Under the pieces are notes generated by a model, which saw nothing but the letters and a program-made list of their open reading frames with translations, was not told the DNA's origin and made no database searches. Shown here piece after piece: positions 36,323-46,242 of a stretch of DNA of 64,000 nt. How positions within the stretch are numbered: the first letter of the stretch is position 1; every line of letters starts with the position of its first letter. Source of the DNA: an uncultured candidate division Zixibacteria bacterium (GTDB taxonomy: Bacteria; Zixibacteria; MSB-5A5; GN15; PGXB01); the NCBI GenBank assembly GCA_937925655.1, contig CALAMC010000048.1:1-64000 (forward strand). The letters run 5' to 3'. The translations under genes and the position numbers were made by a program.

Positions 36323-37290
36323 CGCAGCATCTCCGTAATATCACCCAGCAACTGCAATGCCGCATCCTTCAGGGGAAGATGGATTTCGCACCCGGAGGCA
36401 TTGGCATGTCCCCCTCCATTGTACTTATGGGCCAGGACGGATACGTCATAGCCAACCCGCGAGCGAAGCGATACTTTCGTCAACTCGGGGCTTTTCTCCT
36501 TCAATAATCCCCCTATCAATGTATTTTCACCGTACAAGGTGTAATCGACCAGTCCTTCTATCTCATCCCAGCCCGCCCCGCTGTCATTGATCTTGGATTC
36601 GGTCAAAAACATCAGGCAGACGCGGTCGTCGGCATGATACTCCATATCACTCAACAGCAAACCGGTCAATCGCAACGTCGACGGCTTAAGGGTATAATAA
36701 ATTCGGTCGCAAATCATCCGCGGATCGGCCCCCAATTCGATCAGTCGCCCGGCCGTTTCCATCGTGCGGCGCGTGGTCGAATTAAAACGAAAGCGCCCGG
36801 TATCGGTCAGAATGGCCGTGTATAGCTGTGTCGCCGAGGCAGCGTCCAGTCGATAGCCGATATTCTCAAAGAATTCATAAATCATCTCCCCGACTGAAGA
36901 GGCGGCGGTATTTTTCCAGGCGACGTCGCCATAGCCGGTGTTATCGGGATGGTGGTCAATATTTACAACCTTCGTATCAGAAGCATAAAGGCGGGACAAG
37001 CTCCCGGCCCGGGACGGTTTCGAGCATTCCAGATAAATGACCAAGTCGTGCACGTCAGTGACGTTTTCGGGTTCAATGATATGTTCGATATCGGGCAAAA
37101 ACATGTATTTGTATGGTATCGCCCCGCTGCGGATTACCGTAACGGTTTTGCCCAGAGACAGAAGCCAGCGGCGGACGGCCAGCATTGTCCCCAGCGAATC
37201 CCCGTCGGGATCGTTGTGGCCACAGACGAGTACTCGTTGCGAGCCCGAAACCAAGCGGATGATATCGCTATGAATCACGTTTGGGCTCAT
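36319..37290 (-). CDS. nrnA: DHH/DHHA1 phosphoesterase (NrnA-like)
   Basis: A 323-residue manganese-dependent phosphoesterase. The DHH domain has GHNDPDGDSLG and NIDHHPDN; the DHHA1 domain has SLRSR and GGGHANASG. NrnA enzymes degrade nanoRNAs and convert pAp to AMP. Its ATG overlaps rbfA by 23 bases. Location between rbfA and truB is typical for bacteria lacking Orn. Confidence 0.92.
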   Translation of the reverse strand: MSPNVIHSDIIRLVSGSQRVLVCGHNDPDGDSLGTMLAVRRWLLSLGKTVTVIRSGAIPYKYMFLPDIEHIIEPENVTDVHDLVIYLECSKPSRAGSLSRLYASDTKVVNIDHHPDNTGYGDVAWKNTAASSVGEMIYEFFENIGYRLDAASATQLYTAILTDTGRFRFNSTTRRTMETAGRLIELGADPRMICDRIYYTLKPSTLRLTGLLLSDMEYHADDRVCLMFLTESKINDSGAGWDEIEGLVDYTLYGENTLIGGLLKEKSPELTKVSLRSRVGYDVSVLAHKYNGGGHANASGCEIHLPLKDAALQLLGDITEMLR

Positions 37291-37642
37291 CGTTTGTTCC
37301 GCCGGTCAGATCGCTCAGAATTCGAGTGATGCGATCCCCCCGCTCAATGGACGGATCGAATTCAAAGGTGATCTCGGGAATGAATTTGATTTTAAGCAGC
37401 CGCCCCAGTTGTGCCTGGATTCTCTTCCTGTTCCGGTCCAAATACCCGGCCGCTTCGCTCTTGTCTTTATCCGAACCGAGCACCGAGTACAATACTCTGG
37501 CAAACTTCAAATCCTCGGTTATTTCGACCTCGGTGAAAGTGACCATTCCGTGCAAATTCAACAGGCATTCCTCGGCCAATAGTTCGCGTATGTCGCGCAG
37601 CATCTGGGAACGGACCCGATCCGACCTTTTATAACTACGCAT
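37268..37642 (-). CDS. rbfA: Ribosome-binding factor A
   Basis: A 124-residue KH-fold protein aiding 30S maturation. It opens RSYKRSDRVRSQMLRDIREL and carries the segment VTFTEVEITEDLKFARVLYS with the C-terminal PEITFEFDPSIERGDRI. Located between the DUF503 gene and nrnA. Confidence 0.95.
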   Translation of the reverse strand: MRSYKRSDRVRSQMLRDIRELLAEECLLNLHGMVTFTEVEITEDLKFARVLYSVLGSDKDKSEAAGYLDRNRKRIQAQLGRLLKIKFIPEITFEFDPSIERGDRITRILSDLTGGTNDEPKRDS

Positions 37643-37644
37643 GA

Positions 37645-37938
37645 TTACAGTACCTCGACCCGATAATCAATCAGGACAACCTCGGAATGCTGTTCGATGG
37701 CCGCCACCAGTTTGGCGATAACCTGTTCGCAGAATTTTTTCTCATTACTTACAACCGCCGCCCCGATGCGTGCCATTCTCGAATTGTCATTGTAATCAAC
37801 CTCGGCCACGGATGCGTTAAATTTACTTTGCAGTCGCGCTATCAGGGGTTTGATAATATGCCGCTTTTCCTTTAAGGAAAGGATACCCGGGAGCTTCAAA
37901 TCCACTTCTACCGTCGCAATAACCACTTCTTTCGTCAC
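37645..37938 (-). CDS. DUF503 protein (YlxP-like)
   Basis: A 97-residue ferredoxin-like-fold protein. Family features: VEVDLKLPGILSLKEKRHII at the N-terminus and VAEVDYNDNSRMARIGAAVV in the centre. It commonly lies between infB and rbfA, as here, and shares one base with the infB stop. A ribosome-related role is assumed from context only. Confidence 0.93.
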   Translation of the reverse strand: MTKEVVIATVEVDLKLPGILSLKEKRHIIKPLIARLQSKFNASVAEVDYNDNSRMARIGAAVVSNEKKFCEQVIAKLVAAIEQHSEVVLIDYRVEVL

Positions 37939-40217
37939 TAACTTAATTTGCGAGCCGTTTCTATAAGCCGGAAGACTTCTATTTTATCGCCGACCTTAAT
38001 ATCATTAAAATTCTCGATGCCGATTCCGCATTCAAAACCGCTGGCTACTTCCCTGGCGTCATCCTTGAATCGTTTCAGGGAATTAAGTTTTCCGGTATAA
38101 ATGATTCGCCCATCTCGAACGATATGGACGCTGTCGGTGCGGTGTATCGTCCCTTCCTTGACAAAACACCCGGCGATGACGCCCACCTTAGGAACCCGGA
38201 AAAGCTGCCGTACTTCTGCGACACCGGCGTACTCTTCCTTGACCTCGGGCGCCAGCATTCCCTCCAGCGCCTTACGAACGTCGCTCTCCACTTCATAGAT
38301 GATGTTGTACTGCCGGATATCGACCTTCTCGCGCGCCGCGGTTTCACGCGCCCGCGACTCCACCGACGTATTGAATCCGATGATGATGGCATCGGAGGCC
38401 GCCGCCAGCAGCACATCGGATTCGCTGACCGCCCCAACGCCTTTGCGTATCACCAGAGTCCGGACTTCATCGGTGGCGATTTTGCTCAACGTATCAGACA
38501 GTACCTCCGCCGAACCGTCCACATCGGCCTTAATCACCAGTCGTAATTCACGGACCTGACCATCCTTGATTTGTTCATATATTTTTTCAAGCGTGGCCCG
38601 GCCAAAACCCCGGCGGATCTCATGCTCCCTTTTCAACTGGGTCCTCTTGTTGGCAATTTCGCGGGCTTCCTGGTCATCGCTGACGACCATGAAACTGTCT
38701 CCGGCCTGGGGAACCCCGTTGAGACCGGTAATCCTGACGGGCACTGACGGTCCGGCTTCGGTTAATTGAGCCTCGCCGCTGGATATCATATTTCTGACAC
38801 GGCCATAACAATTCCCGGCAACGATGGGATCGCCAATACTCACTGTCCCGCGCTGTATAATAACGGTACTTACCGGGCCGCGACCTTTCTCCAGTTTGGC
38901 CTCGATAACCGTCCCCTGACCGCGAATTGAAGGGTCGGCCCGAAGATTTAGAATCTCCGACTGAAGCAAAATCATTTCCAGCAAGGTATCCATGCCTTCC
39001 CCTGATTTGGCGGACACCGGCACCATAACAACTTTGCCACCCCAATCTTCGGCCAGAAGCTTATGATCGGCAAGCTGCTGTTTTATCCGGTCGGGATTGG
39101 CCGTCGGCTTATCAATTTTATTAATGGCCACAATAATCGGTACGTTGGCGGCACGCGCGTGGTCAATGGCTTCAATCGTCTGCGGCATCACGCCGTCATC
39201 GGCGGCCACAACGAGCACGACTAAGTCGGTAATCTGGGCGCCGCGCGCCCGCATGGCGGTAAATGCCTCATGGCCCGGCGTATCGATGAACGTTATATTG
39301 CCACTCGAAGACCGTACCTGATAGGCGCCGATATGCTGGGTAATCGCACCGGCCTCATGGGCCACGACGTTGGTTTTTCGGATATAATCGAGTAACGATG
39401 TCTTGCCATGGTCAACGTGTCCCATGACCGTCACGACCGGCGCACGATGCTCGAGATTTTCCTCGATCTCATCTTCCAGAGCCTCTTCGCCGACTTCTTC
39501 TTTGACGGTAACACTAAAACCGCACTCCAGAGCGAGTGTTTCAATCGTGTCCATGTCAAGGCGCTGGTTAATTGAGGCCATCATTCCCAGCTTAAAGCAG
39601 GCGGCAATCAGTTCGGCCGGTTTCATATCCATGGCCCGGGCCAGTTCCGCTACCGTCATAAATTCATTAACCTCAATGGCATGCTCATCAACCTCGACTT
39701 CCATACCATCCACACCGGGCCGCCTTTTAAATTTACGGACTTTCTTGCCGCCGCCCATAGTTGCCATCGTAGCCCTAAAACTTTTAACAACCGCTTTCTG
39801 GTCAACTTTTCGAGCCTCTCGGCCTTTTTTCCGTCGGTCCTGTCTCCGTCTGGCCCGGTCCGATTTTTTGATCGGTACCAGTTTTGGCTCAATCGGAACT
39901 TCTATGGCCGGTAGCTTCTGTACTTCCGGTTCACCTTTGGTTGCCGTTGTCGCGGTTGAAGTTTGCGCTGTCATTTCTCCATCGGGCCGGGGCTTCGGTT
40001 TGGGCCGTAGTTTGGCTTTCTGCTTTTGTATAATGTCCTTTTTAACCGCTTCTTTTTCATCCTCGAATTTTTTCGCAAGCGCCGCCTCCATCTCCGGAGT
40101 CGCCACCGACATGTGCGATTTGAGCTCGAATTTTAAATCGCGAAGAGTCGTCAGAAGGGCATTCGATGATAAATTATATTCCTTTGCCAGTTCATATATG
40201 CGTTTATTATTCGCCAC
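37938..40217 (-). CDS. infB: Translation initiation factor IF-2
   Basis: A 759-residue GTPase that delivers initiator tRNA. It has an N-terminal IF2_N helix domain (RIYELAKEYNLSSNALLTTL), a basic linker with KK-rich tracts, and a second IF2_N domain (about 190-240). The G domain has GHVDHGKTSL (G1), DTPGHEAF (G3) and NKIDKP (G4). C-terminal domains II-IV follow, including a VGVIAGCFVKEGTI barrel. The linker is shorter than in E. coli IF-2. 29 bases from nusA. Confidence 0.97.
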   Translation of the reverse strand: MANNKRIYELAKEYNLSSNALLTTLRDLKFELKSHMSVATPEMEAALAKKFEDEKEAVKKDIIQKQKAKLRPKPKPRPDGEMTAQTSTATTATKGEPEVQKLPAIEVPIEPKLVPIKKSDRARRRQDRRKKGREARKVDQKAVVKSFRATMATMGGGKKVRKFKRRPGVDGMEVEVDEHAIEVNEFMTVAELARAMDMKPAELIAACFKLGMMASINQRLDMDTIETLALECGFSVTVKEEVGEEALEDEIEENLEHRAPVVTVMGHVDHGKTSLLDYIRKTNVVAHEAGAITQHIGAYQVRSSSGNITFIDTPGHEAFTAMRARGAQITDLVVLVVAADDGVMPQTIEAIDHARAANVPIIVAINKIDKPTANPDRIKQQLADHKLLAEDWGGKVVMVPVSAKSGEGMDTLLEMILLQSEILNLRADPSIRGQGTVIEAKLEKGRGPVSTVIIQRGTVSIGDPIVAGNCYGRVRNMISSGEAQLTEAGPSVPVRITGLNGVPQAGDSFMVVSDDQEAREIANKRTQLKREHEIRRGFGRATLEKIYEQIKDGQVRELRLVIKADVDGSAEVLSDTLSKIATDEVRTLVIRKGVGAVSESDVLLAAASDAIIIGFNTSVESRARETAAREKVDIRQYNIIYEVESDVRKALEGMLAPEVKEEYAGVAEVRQLFRVPKVGVIAGCFVKEGTIHRTDSVHIVRDGRIIYTGKLNSLKRFKDDAREVASGFECGIGIENFNDIKVGDKIEVFRLIETARKLS

Positions 40218-40246
40218 TCAACTTACCTCCATGCCCTCTGGACATA

Positions 40247-41659
40247 TTAAGAAATCTTCTCGTCTTTATTGACCGCTTCGGAATCCTCGGGATGACCATC
40301 GTCGCCATCATCCGGTTCAAAAAGATGATCACCGGTAGCGGAGGTCACGTCCTTCGGGGTTTCCTTCTCTTCAGCTTCCTTGCGAGCCCTATCCTCTTCC
40401 CTTTTGGCAGTCAATTCTTCGAGGAAAACGGCGGCTTTTTCCAGTAGCGTCTCGGCCGTTTTCTGCCCGATACCGTCTATCTTAACCAGTTGCTCAAGCG
40501 AGCTTTTGGCCAGCTTTTGCAGGGTATTAATGCCGGCTTCTACCAGCCGTTCTTCGGTCTTGGCGCCGATACCCTCGAGATGACCGACCGGAACCATCTC
40601 CTCGGCCTCGCGATGCTTCATCTCGTTGTATTCGGTTTCGCTCATAATGTTTATTTTCCATCCGGTCAGCTTCGAAGCCAATCGGGCGTTTTGTCCGGCC
40701 TTGCCTATCGCCAGCGAGAGCTTATCATCCTCGACCGCTACTGTCATTGCCTGCTCGTCGTCACTGACTTCGATTTCAACCACCTTGGCCGGGGCCAGAC
40801 TGCGGGTTACGAAAACTTCCGGATTGGAGCTGTAGGGAATAATATCGATACGTTCGTTGTTGAGTTCCCTGACAATCGTTTGCACCCGGACACCCTTGAT
40901 GCCGACACAAGCTCCGACCGGATCGATTCGTTCGTCGGCCGAATATACGGCCACTTTGGCTCTTTCTCCGGGTTCGCGGGCGATGGCCTTAATTTCAATC
41001 ACTTTTTCGAATATTTCCGGGACTTCCAGTTCAAACAGGCAACGCACAAAATTTTCGCTGACCCGCGATAAAATAATCTGCGGCCCGCTGAATGATTTTT
41101 GGACGTCAAGAATGAGAGCCCGAATGCGGTCACCCTGACGGTATTTCTCGCGGGGAATCTGCTCTTTGCTCGGCATAAAGGCCTCGGCTTTGCCCAGATT
41201 CACGATCACGTTGCCCTTATCCACCTGCTGAACGGTCCCGGATACCAGTTGCCCGACCCGGGAAATATACTCATCATAAACCTTTTCGCGTTCGGCTTCA
41301 CGGACTTTTTGGATAAGAACCTGTTTGGCCGTTAAAATGGCATTGCGTCCAAACTCCTCATCGACTTCAAGGAATATTTCCATTTCGTCGCCCAGTTCCG
41401 CAGTTTCATCGAATTCGCGGGCGTCCTCAAGTTTGATTTCGGTCAGCCCATCCTTGACTTCCTCAACCACCTTCTTGAGCGCGATCATAACGATTTCACC
41501 CGTTTTGCGAATGACCTTGAAACTTAAATTGGTGGCTTCAGGGTAACGCTTTTGGGCGGCCGCCAACAGGCTTTCCTCGACCTTGGAGATGACCGTATCC
41601 AGATCAATATTTTTCTCACGGGCAATCAGAGCCAGCGCTTCTATTATATCATAGGCCAT
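40247..41659 (-). CDS. nusA: Transcription termination/antitermination factor NusA
   Basis: 470 residues. N-terminal RNA polymerase-binding domain, S1 domain (VSGTVQQVDKGNVIVNLGKAEA, about 135-200) and two KH domains (DPVGACVGIKGVRVQTIV and LAIGKAGQNARLAS). A C-terminal helix-hairpin-helix segment follows (VKIDGIGQKTAETLLEKA, about 400), with a charged tail. 15 bases downstream of rimP. Confidence 0.97.
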   Translation of the reverse strand: MAYDIIEALALIAREKNIDLDTVISKVEESLLAAAQKRYPEATNLSFKVIRKTGEIVMIALKKVVEEVKDGLTEIKLEDAREFDETAELGDEMEIFLEVDEEFGRNAILTAKQVLIQKVREAEREKVYDEYISRVGQLVSGTVQQVDKGNVIVNLGKAEAFMPSKEQIPREKYRQGDRIRALILDVQKSFSGPQIILSRVSENFVRCLFELEVPEIFEKVIEIKAIAREPGERAKVAVYSADERIDPVGACVGIKGVRVQTIVRELNNERIDIIPYSSNPEVFVTRSLAPAKVVEIEVSDDEQAMTVAVEDDKLSLAIGKAGQNARLASKLTGWKINIMSETEYNEMKHREAEEMVPVGHLEGIGAKTEERLVEAGINTLQKLAKSSLEQLVKIDGIGQKTAETLLEKAAVFLEELTAKREEDRARKEAEEKETPKDVTSATGDHLFEPDDGDDGHPEDSEAVNKDEKIS

Positions 41660-41674
41660 TTAATCTATTCTCCG

Positions 41675-42112
41675 TTAAATGACAATTTTTCCCTGTTTTA
41701 TCGCCGCCAGCGGCAGAGTGATGATTTCCTCATCCACGTTCACTTCAATGTTTTCTTCGCCTGCCGCTGCCAGTATTCCAGTTATTTCCGGGCTGGCATC
41801 CTTGAATTGGACAATTATCCGGTCCCCGATGCGGCGCGCGAAATCACGGGCGTTTACCAGCGGGCGGTCCAATCCCGGCGACGAAATCTCAACAACATAC
41901 GGGCCATCGAAAACATTCTCATTTTCAAGCACCGGTTCTATCAGCCGCGACAACCGGGCGCAATCATCGATCGTAATACCATCCGACGAATAGGCAAATA
42001 GCTGCAACCGGCTGGTCTGCTTGAAACGTCCCAGTTTCACCTCCACCAGTTCGAAACCCTCGCGACCAACTATCGGTTCAATCAATTTTTCGATGGCCTT
42101 CTTATCCAACAC
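41675..42112 (-). CDS. rimP: Ribosome maturation factor RimP
   Basis: A 145-residue 30S assembly factor. Motifs: IEPIVGREGFELVEVKLGR, DDCARLSRLIEPVL and YVVEISSPGLDRPL. The GTG at 42112 gives the family's usual N-terminus (VLDKKAIEKL); extending to a TTG at 42166 would translate across a GC-rich hairpin. First gene of the nusA-infB operon. Confidence 0.93.
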   Translation of the reverse strand: MLDKKAIEKLIEPIVGREGFELVEVKLGRFKQTSRLQLFAYSSDGITIDDCARLSRLIEPVLENENVFDGPYVVEISSPGLDRPLVNARDFARRIGDRIIVQFKDASPEITGILAAAGEENIEVNVDEEIITLPLAAIKQGKIVI

Positions 42113-42433
42113 GTTTTTTACCCAAAATAATAAACACCCCTTCGGGGTAACCTGATAAGATAACAATTCTCAATCTTTTAGCAACTTTTTTGTGAACTTC
42201 CACACCAATATTTTGACGTGCTTCGAAGTTTTCAACATCTCAATCCGGTCTTGTCTTCCCCATTTAGTTTAGCCTATCGAGCGCATTTTAACCAAGAATT
42301 TGCGACCTGGCCAAAAATTGTGCATAATTCACCGCGGTCCGTCAATGTTAGCCCTTCAAACTTGCGGTAAATTGTTAAAATTATATGGAGTTATGAAAAT
42401 GTCAATCAAAAAGGATGGAAAAACTGCAAGGGA
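42113..42433. other. Intergenic leader upstream of rimP
   Basis: About 320 bases between the cysE stop and the rimP start. It contains a small GC hairpin (ACCCC-GAA-GGGGT, minus strand, 42148-42136) followed by GTTTATTATTTT, just upstream of the rimP GTG. The rest is AT-rich. A promoter for the rimP operon is expected here, but no box is convincing. I see no RNA gene or further reading frame. Confidence 0.5.
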
Positions 42434-43006
42434 TTAATAGATCTGCTCGCGGGTCACCTTGGTTGTTTCCGGCTTCATGTGAACCGCCATACCGTCTTTA
42501 CGCGTAATATAGCCCGGCGTCCCGACCACGGTGCAGTTATCGGGAATATCGACCATATACAAAAAGGTATTGGCTCCGATTCTGACATTGTTGCCGATAG
42601 TCAAGGGACCCAGAATAATGGCGCCGGTGCCTATTATAACGTTGTTGCCCACAGTCGGATGACGTTTTCCCTTATGATGCCCGGTGCCGCCGAGGGTGAC
42701 ATTGTGGAAAATTGTGCAGTTATCACCGATTTGGGCGGTTTCACCGATGACAATCCCGGCTCCGTGGTCGATAAAAAAGCCGCGTCCGATCTGGGCTCCC
42801 GGATGAATCTCCACCCCGGTTAGAAAACGGGAGATTTGAGAAATCAATCGGGGAAAAAATGGAAGACCGATTTTATACAGGGGGTGCACAAAGCGGTGTA
42901 TCAAAGTGGCATGGAAACCCGGATACAGCAAAAATTCGATATTTTTGGCCGCCGGATCGTTGCGATAAATCGCCCTGATGTCTGCTATGATGGTGTCAAG
43001 TATCAT
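42434..43006 (-). CDS. cysE: Serine O-acetyltransferase (EpsC/CysE type)
   Basis: 190 residues; makes O-acetylserine for cysteine synthesis. Left-handed beta-helix hexapeptide repeats include VEIHPGAQIGRGFFIDHGAG and IGETAQIGDNCTIFHNVTLGG, with the catalytic His/Asp in FIDHG. The N-terminal helical domain is short, as in the EpsC form. It lies 44 bases after the AsmA-like gene, in the same direction as mnmA and the cysteine desulfurase. Confidence 0.95.
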   Translation of the reverse strand: MILDTIIADIRAIYRNDPAAKNIEFLLYPGFHATLIHRFVHPLYKIGLPFFPRLISQISRFLTGVEIHPGAQIGRGFFIDHGAGIVIGETAQIGDNCTIFHNVTLGGTGHHKGKRHPTVGNNVIIGTGAIILGPLTIGNNVRIGANTFLYMVDIPDNCTVVGTPGYITRKDGMAVHMKPETTKVTREQIY

Positions 43007-43050
43007 GTTTATATAGATACGTATCGGCCAAAAAATCTTAAGTATTTATA

Positions 43051-45483
43051 TCACTTTCCCAAAAGATTTTTAAGGGCGTCGGAGACTGATTCCTGCAAAT
43101 TGCCTTTGACGCTATCCGTCCCGGACAAATTCAAGCCCACTCGTGGGCTGGAATAGGTTCCACCCAGAGTCAGGGGTAACTTGATACGGCCAGTCTGACG
43201 GTCTTTCAATAGACCCGCTACGGCGCCGAATTGCGTTGTTGCCTGGGCTGTCATGTCATTCGAAAGCAGCAATGTTCCCTTATAATCAAGGCTGCCGTCG
43301 AATCCAACCGATCCGGCGATATCCCAATCCCCGAAATTGGAGATAAACTTGGTGGCATCAAAATGAACCCGGCCATCGACCACATGGAATGCCGAAGCGA
43401 AATCCCGAAGCTTCTCTTCCCCCAATTTTTTTAGTTTGACTTGGTCGGCCAGTTTATCGAATAAATCGAACCCGACCAGCCGGGCTTCTTTAAAAAAGGC
43501 GTCACCTTTCATGGTCAGTGAATTAAGAAACTGCATCGGTTCCAGACCGGACGCCGTGAAATCACCTTTCATATCCAGTTTTCCAAAGAGATGACCGCCG
43601 AAACCGGTAAAGCGGGACAAGAAATCATTGGCTTCGATCTGTCGGGCGTCGAATTGTCCCGTATAAACAGGGTTGTTCAAATTTGACAAATCCACCGCGG
43701 CTTGTCCGGTTACCTTGCCGGTGTAAACATTACCCTTGACATTGTCAGCATAAAGGATCCGTTCCTTTATGGACATATCCGAGGTAATCGCAGTAAACTC
43801 GACTTTGGTATAAATCAGAGTATCGATTTGCCCGATTCCTTTGCCATCAATATCCGGGATAGGCAAAGGCGGTAATGAATCGATAGGCACTTGGGATAAA
43901 CCGGCCCCGACCCCCGGTGCCGCTTCCGGGAAAAGTTTGTCAACGTCAAAACGGTTTGACTTGGCCGTAAATATCAGGTACGGTTTATTGGCCGTACCTT
44001 CAAACCCGGGAATCAGATAAGGAAATGGATCGGCCAAGGTCCCGGTTAGAGAAATGTCCGACGACGGGAACTGGGCTCGCAAAGCCTTGATATCGATTTT
44101 TCGCGGTGTTATGACCAAGTCGGCACTGAAATTTTCGATCGGTTCGGGCAAGGCCTCTGCGGCATAACTGGCCCCATCAACTTTAATCGATCCCGATATG
44201 GCCAGCTGGTCCTTACGCTCAATCGGACCGACAATGTTCAATTCAAATGTGACGTTGCCGGAAAGCTTCGGCTTCGGTTCGGTGGAAATGAATTTCATCA
44301 AGCTGGACAGGTCAACCGTTCCCTTGAGGTTGGCCTTAATCGAAGGGTTATCAAGGTTTTCAACCGTAATCAAACCGGTAATGGGATTATTCTCAAAACT
44401 CCCCTTTTTGATTTCCAGGCCTATTTTATCGGTTTCAAATGCGGCCGCACCTTCGGCGATGCTCAACAACCCGGGTTCAGTCTTGCGGGCCAGTGTCAGG
44501 TCTTTAATCGTTGCCGTGCCTTCATAGTCGAACGATTTTTCGGCATTGCCGTTGTACTTGAGGGCGGCGTCAATTGATACGAAACCACCGAAGTCGAATC
44601 CGGAAAACCTGGTCTTTTTGTTTTCGGGAACAAAGGCCAAAAGATCGGTAAACGAAACCATCGCGGTTTTTATCTGGGCGTTTATAAAAGACATGGTCTT
44701 AAGATTGGGGATGCCGAGATTGACATTCAGTTTAATCTTGTTTATCAGGACTTCGGGCATCTTGATTACGGCTTGGCTGTTGTTGAGGTCGGCCGTAGCC
44801 TCATAATCGAGGGCCAGCGCAAAAACCGGCAGGGCCATATCTACAAAACGAACGGTGCAATTTTTAATTTTCAGGTCACCGGCGGATTTATAAATCAGGC
44901 TTTTTGATGATGTCAGGCTGGATGATAAATCCAGGCCTTCGAGGTTTAATACAACGCTCGAAGAATCATCTCTGTAAATAATATGCCCGTCATTGATGGT
45001 TAAATTATCAAAGGTTATCATTGCCCCGGCGGCGCGGGTATCCTCCGGCAGTTTTTCTTTAATTTCCGGCGGAACCTGCTCTTCGGCGCCCGCGAAATCG
45101 TAATTGACGCGGCCGTCTTTAAGTTTGACGGCGATTATCACGGGACGATTCAAAACGAGCCGATCAATCATAATCTGCTTTTTTAAAAGCGGCCAGAGGC
45201 GAACCTTAACGTCGAGGTTATCCGCCGTCAGCATATGCTTTTCTTTAAAGCCGGGGGCGTTGGCGATCTTCAGATTTTCCAGTTTCAGGCCGATGCCGCC
45301 CGAAAACGAAACGGCGACGCCGTCGATAGTTATTTCCCGGTTAAGGCTCGCGGATAGTTTATCCAGTGCCAGGGCTTTAACTTTTTCTTTCGGAAAGAAA
45401 AAATACAGCCCAAGGCCGACCAGGATGACCGCAACCAGAATAATTCCGGCCAGCCAGGTCAGGTATTTAATGAATTTTTTCAT
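43051..45483 (-). CDS. AsmA-family protein
   Basis: An 810-residue protein with one N-terminal membrane helix (about 8-30, LAGIILVAVILVGLGLYFFF). A large periplasmic beta-rich region follows, with the AsmA-like opening LDKLSASLNREITIDGVAVS and LLKKQIMIDRLVLNRPVI. The C-terminal part carries LSSLMKF-type and DFLSRFTGFGG segments typical of AsmA_2. AsmA/TamB-like proteins are thought to bridge the envelope for lipid transport. It is one of two bridge-like proteins in the window (the other is TamB). Confidence 0.9.
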   Translation of the reverse strand: MKKFIKYLTWLAGIILVAVILVGLGLYFFFPKEKVKALALDKLSASLNREITIDGVAVSFSGGIGLKLENLKIANAPGFKEKHMLTADNLDVKVRLWPLLKKQIMIDRLVLNRPVIIAVKLKDGRVNYDFAGAEEQVPPEIKEKLPEDTRAAGAMITFDNLTINDGHIIYRDDSSSVVLNLEGLDLSSSLTSSKSLIYKSAGDLKIKNCTVRFVDMALPVFALALDYEATADLNNSQAVIKMPEVLINKIKLNVNLGIPNLKTMSFINAQIKTAMVSFTDLLAFVPENKKTRFSGFDFGGFVSIDAALKYNGNAEKSFDYEGTATIKDLTLARKTEPGLLSIAEGAAAFETDKIGLEIKKGSFENNPITGLITVENLDNPSIKANLKGTVDLSSLMKFISTEPKPKLSGNVTFELNIVGPIERKDQLAISGSIKVDGASYAAEALPEPIENFSADLVITPRKIDIKALRAQFPSSDISLTGTLADPFPYLIPGFEGTANKPYLIFTAKSNRFDVDKLFPEAAPGVGAGLSQVPIDSLPPLPIPDIDGKGIGQIDTLIYTKVEFTAITSDMSIKERILYADNVKGNVYTGKVTGQAAVDLSNLNNPVYTGQFDARQIEANDFLSRFTGFGGHLFGKLDMKGDFTASGLEPMQFLNSLTMKGDAFFKEARLVGFDLFDKLADQVKLKKLGEEKLRDFASAFHVVDGRVHFDATKFISNFGDWDIAGSVGFDGSLDYKGTLLLSNDMTAQATTQFGAVAGLLKDRQTGRIKLPLTLGGTYSSPRVGLNLSGTDSVKGNLQESVSDALKNLLGK

Positions 45484-45504
45484 TTTTTATTATTCCCTGT
45501 TTTA

Positions 45505-46185
45505 TCAGGCCACGACCGATTGCCCGGGACTGATAATTATGACTTCCGTCGGCGAGCCCTTGAGTTTTTCGGAAAATTCCCCCGGTTCAACGTCGATCAC
45601 CGGCCATGTTTTATAATGAAACGGGACGACTTTTTTCGGTTTTAAAAATTCCACGGCTTTCACGGCGTCATCGATACCCATAGTAAAATTATCGCCGACC
45701 GGCAAAAAGGCCAGGTCAATATGATTCATCTCGCCGATCAGTTTCATATCATAAAACAACCCGGTATCTCCAGAATGATACATGGTCTTGCCGCCCATAG
45801 TCACCAGAAATCCGCAGGGATTTCCGGTGTACTGCAGACCGTCGCCGGCCGCGGAACCGTGATGAGCGATGGTTAACTTGACACGACCGAACGGGAACTC
45901 ATGGGCTCCCCCGATATGCATATTATGCGTTTTGGCCCCCTGTTGGGAAACATACACGGCCAGTTCGTTGGGCGCGATTATCATGGCTTTATTCTTTTTT
46001 GCAATGGGCACGGCGTCGCCGAGATGGTCGCTGTGACCGTGGGTCACCAGAATAAAATCTGCTTTTATATCATCGACCCGGATCGTCGCCTGCGGATTGC
46101 CGGTAATGAACGGATCAATGATAATATTATATTTGCCGTCGGTGGCCATGATACAGCTATGACCCAAAAACGTGGCTTTAAGCAT
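45505..46185 (-). CDS. Metal-dependent hydrolase, UPF0173 (metallo-beta-lactamase fold)
   Basis: 226 residues, cytoplasmic. Metal ligands: THGHSDHLGD (HxHxDH), HHGSAAGDG and YHSGDTGLF; the last His is in VPFHYKTWP. It matches the UPF0173/YtkL group, whose substrate is unknown. 21 bases upstream of the AsmA-like gene. Length is typical. Confidence 0.93.
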   Translation of the reverse strand: MLKATFLGHSCIMATDGKYNIIIDPFITGNPQATIRVDDIKADFILVTHGHSDHLGDAVPIAKKNKAMIIAPNELAVYVSQQGAKTHNMHIGGAHEFPFGRVKLTIAHHGSAAGDGLQYTGNPCGFLVTMGGKTMYHSGDTGLFYDMKLIGEMNHIDLAFLPVGDNFTMGIDDAVKAVEFLKPKKVVPFHYKTWPVIDVEPGEFSEKLKGSPTEVIIISPGQSVVA

Positions 46186-46242
46186 TGAAAATTCTCCCGA
46201 TAGTCATGGTACCGATTATACAATCAATGGGGCCGTAATCAA

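Noticed and set aside
39403..40272. 289-codon plus-strand frame opposite infB
   Set aside because: Antisense to the conserved G domain of IF-2; low-complexity Ser-rich product without motifs.
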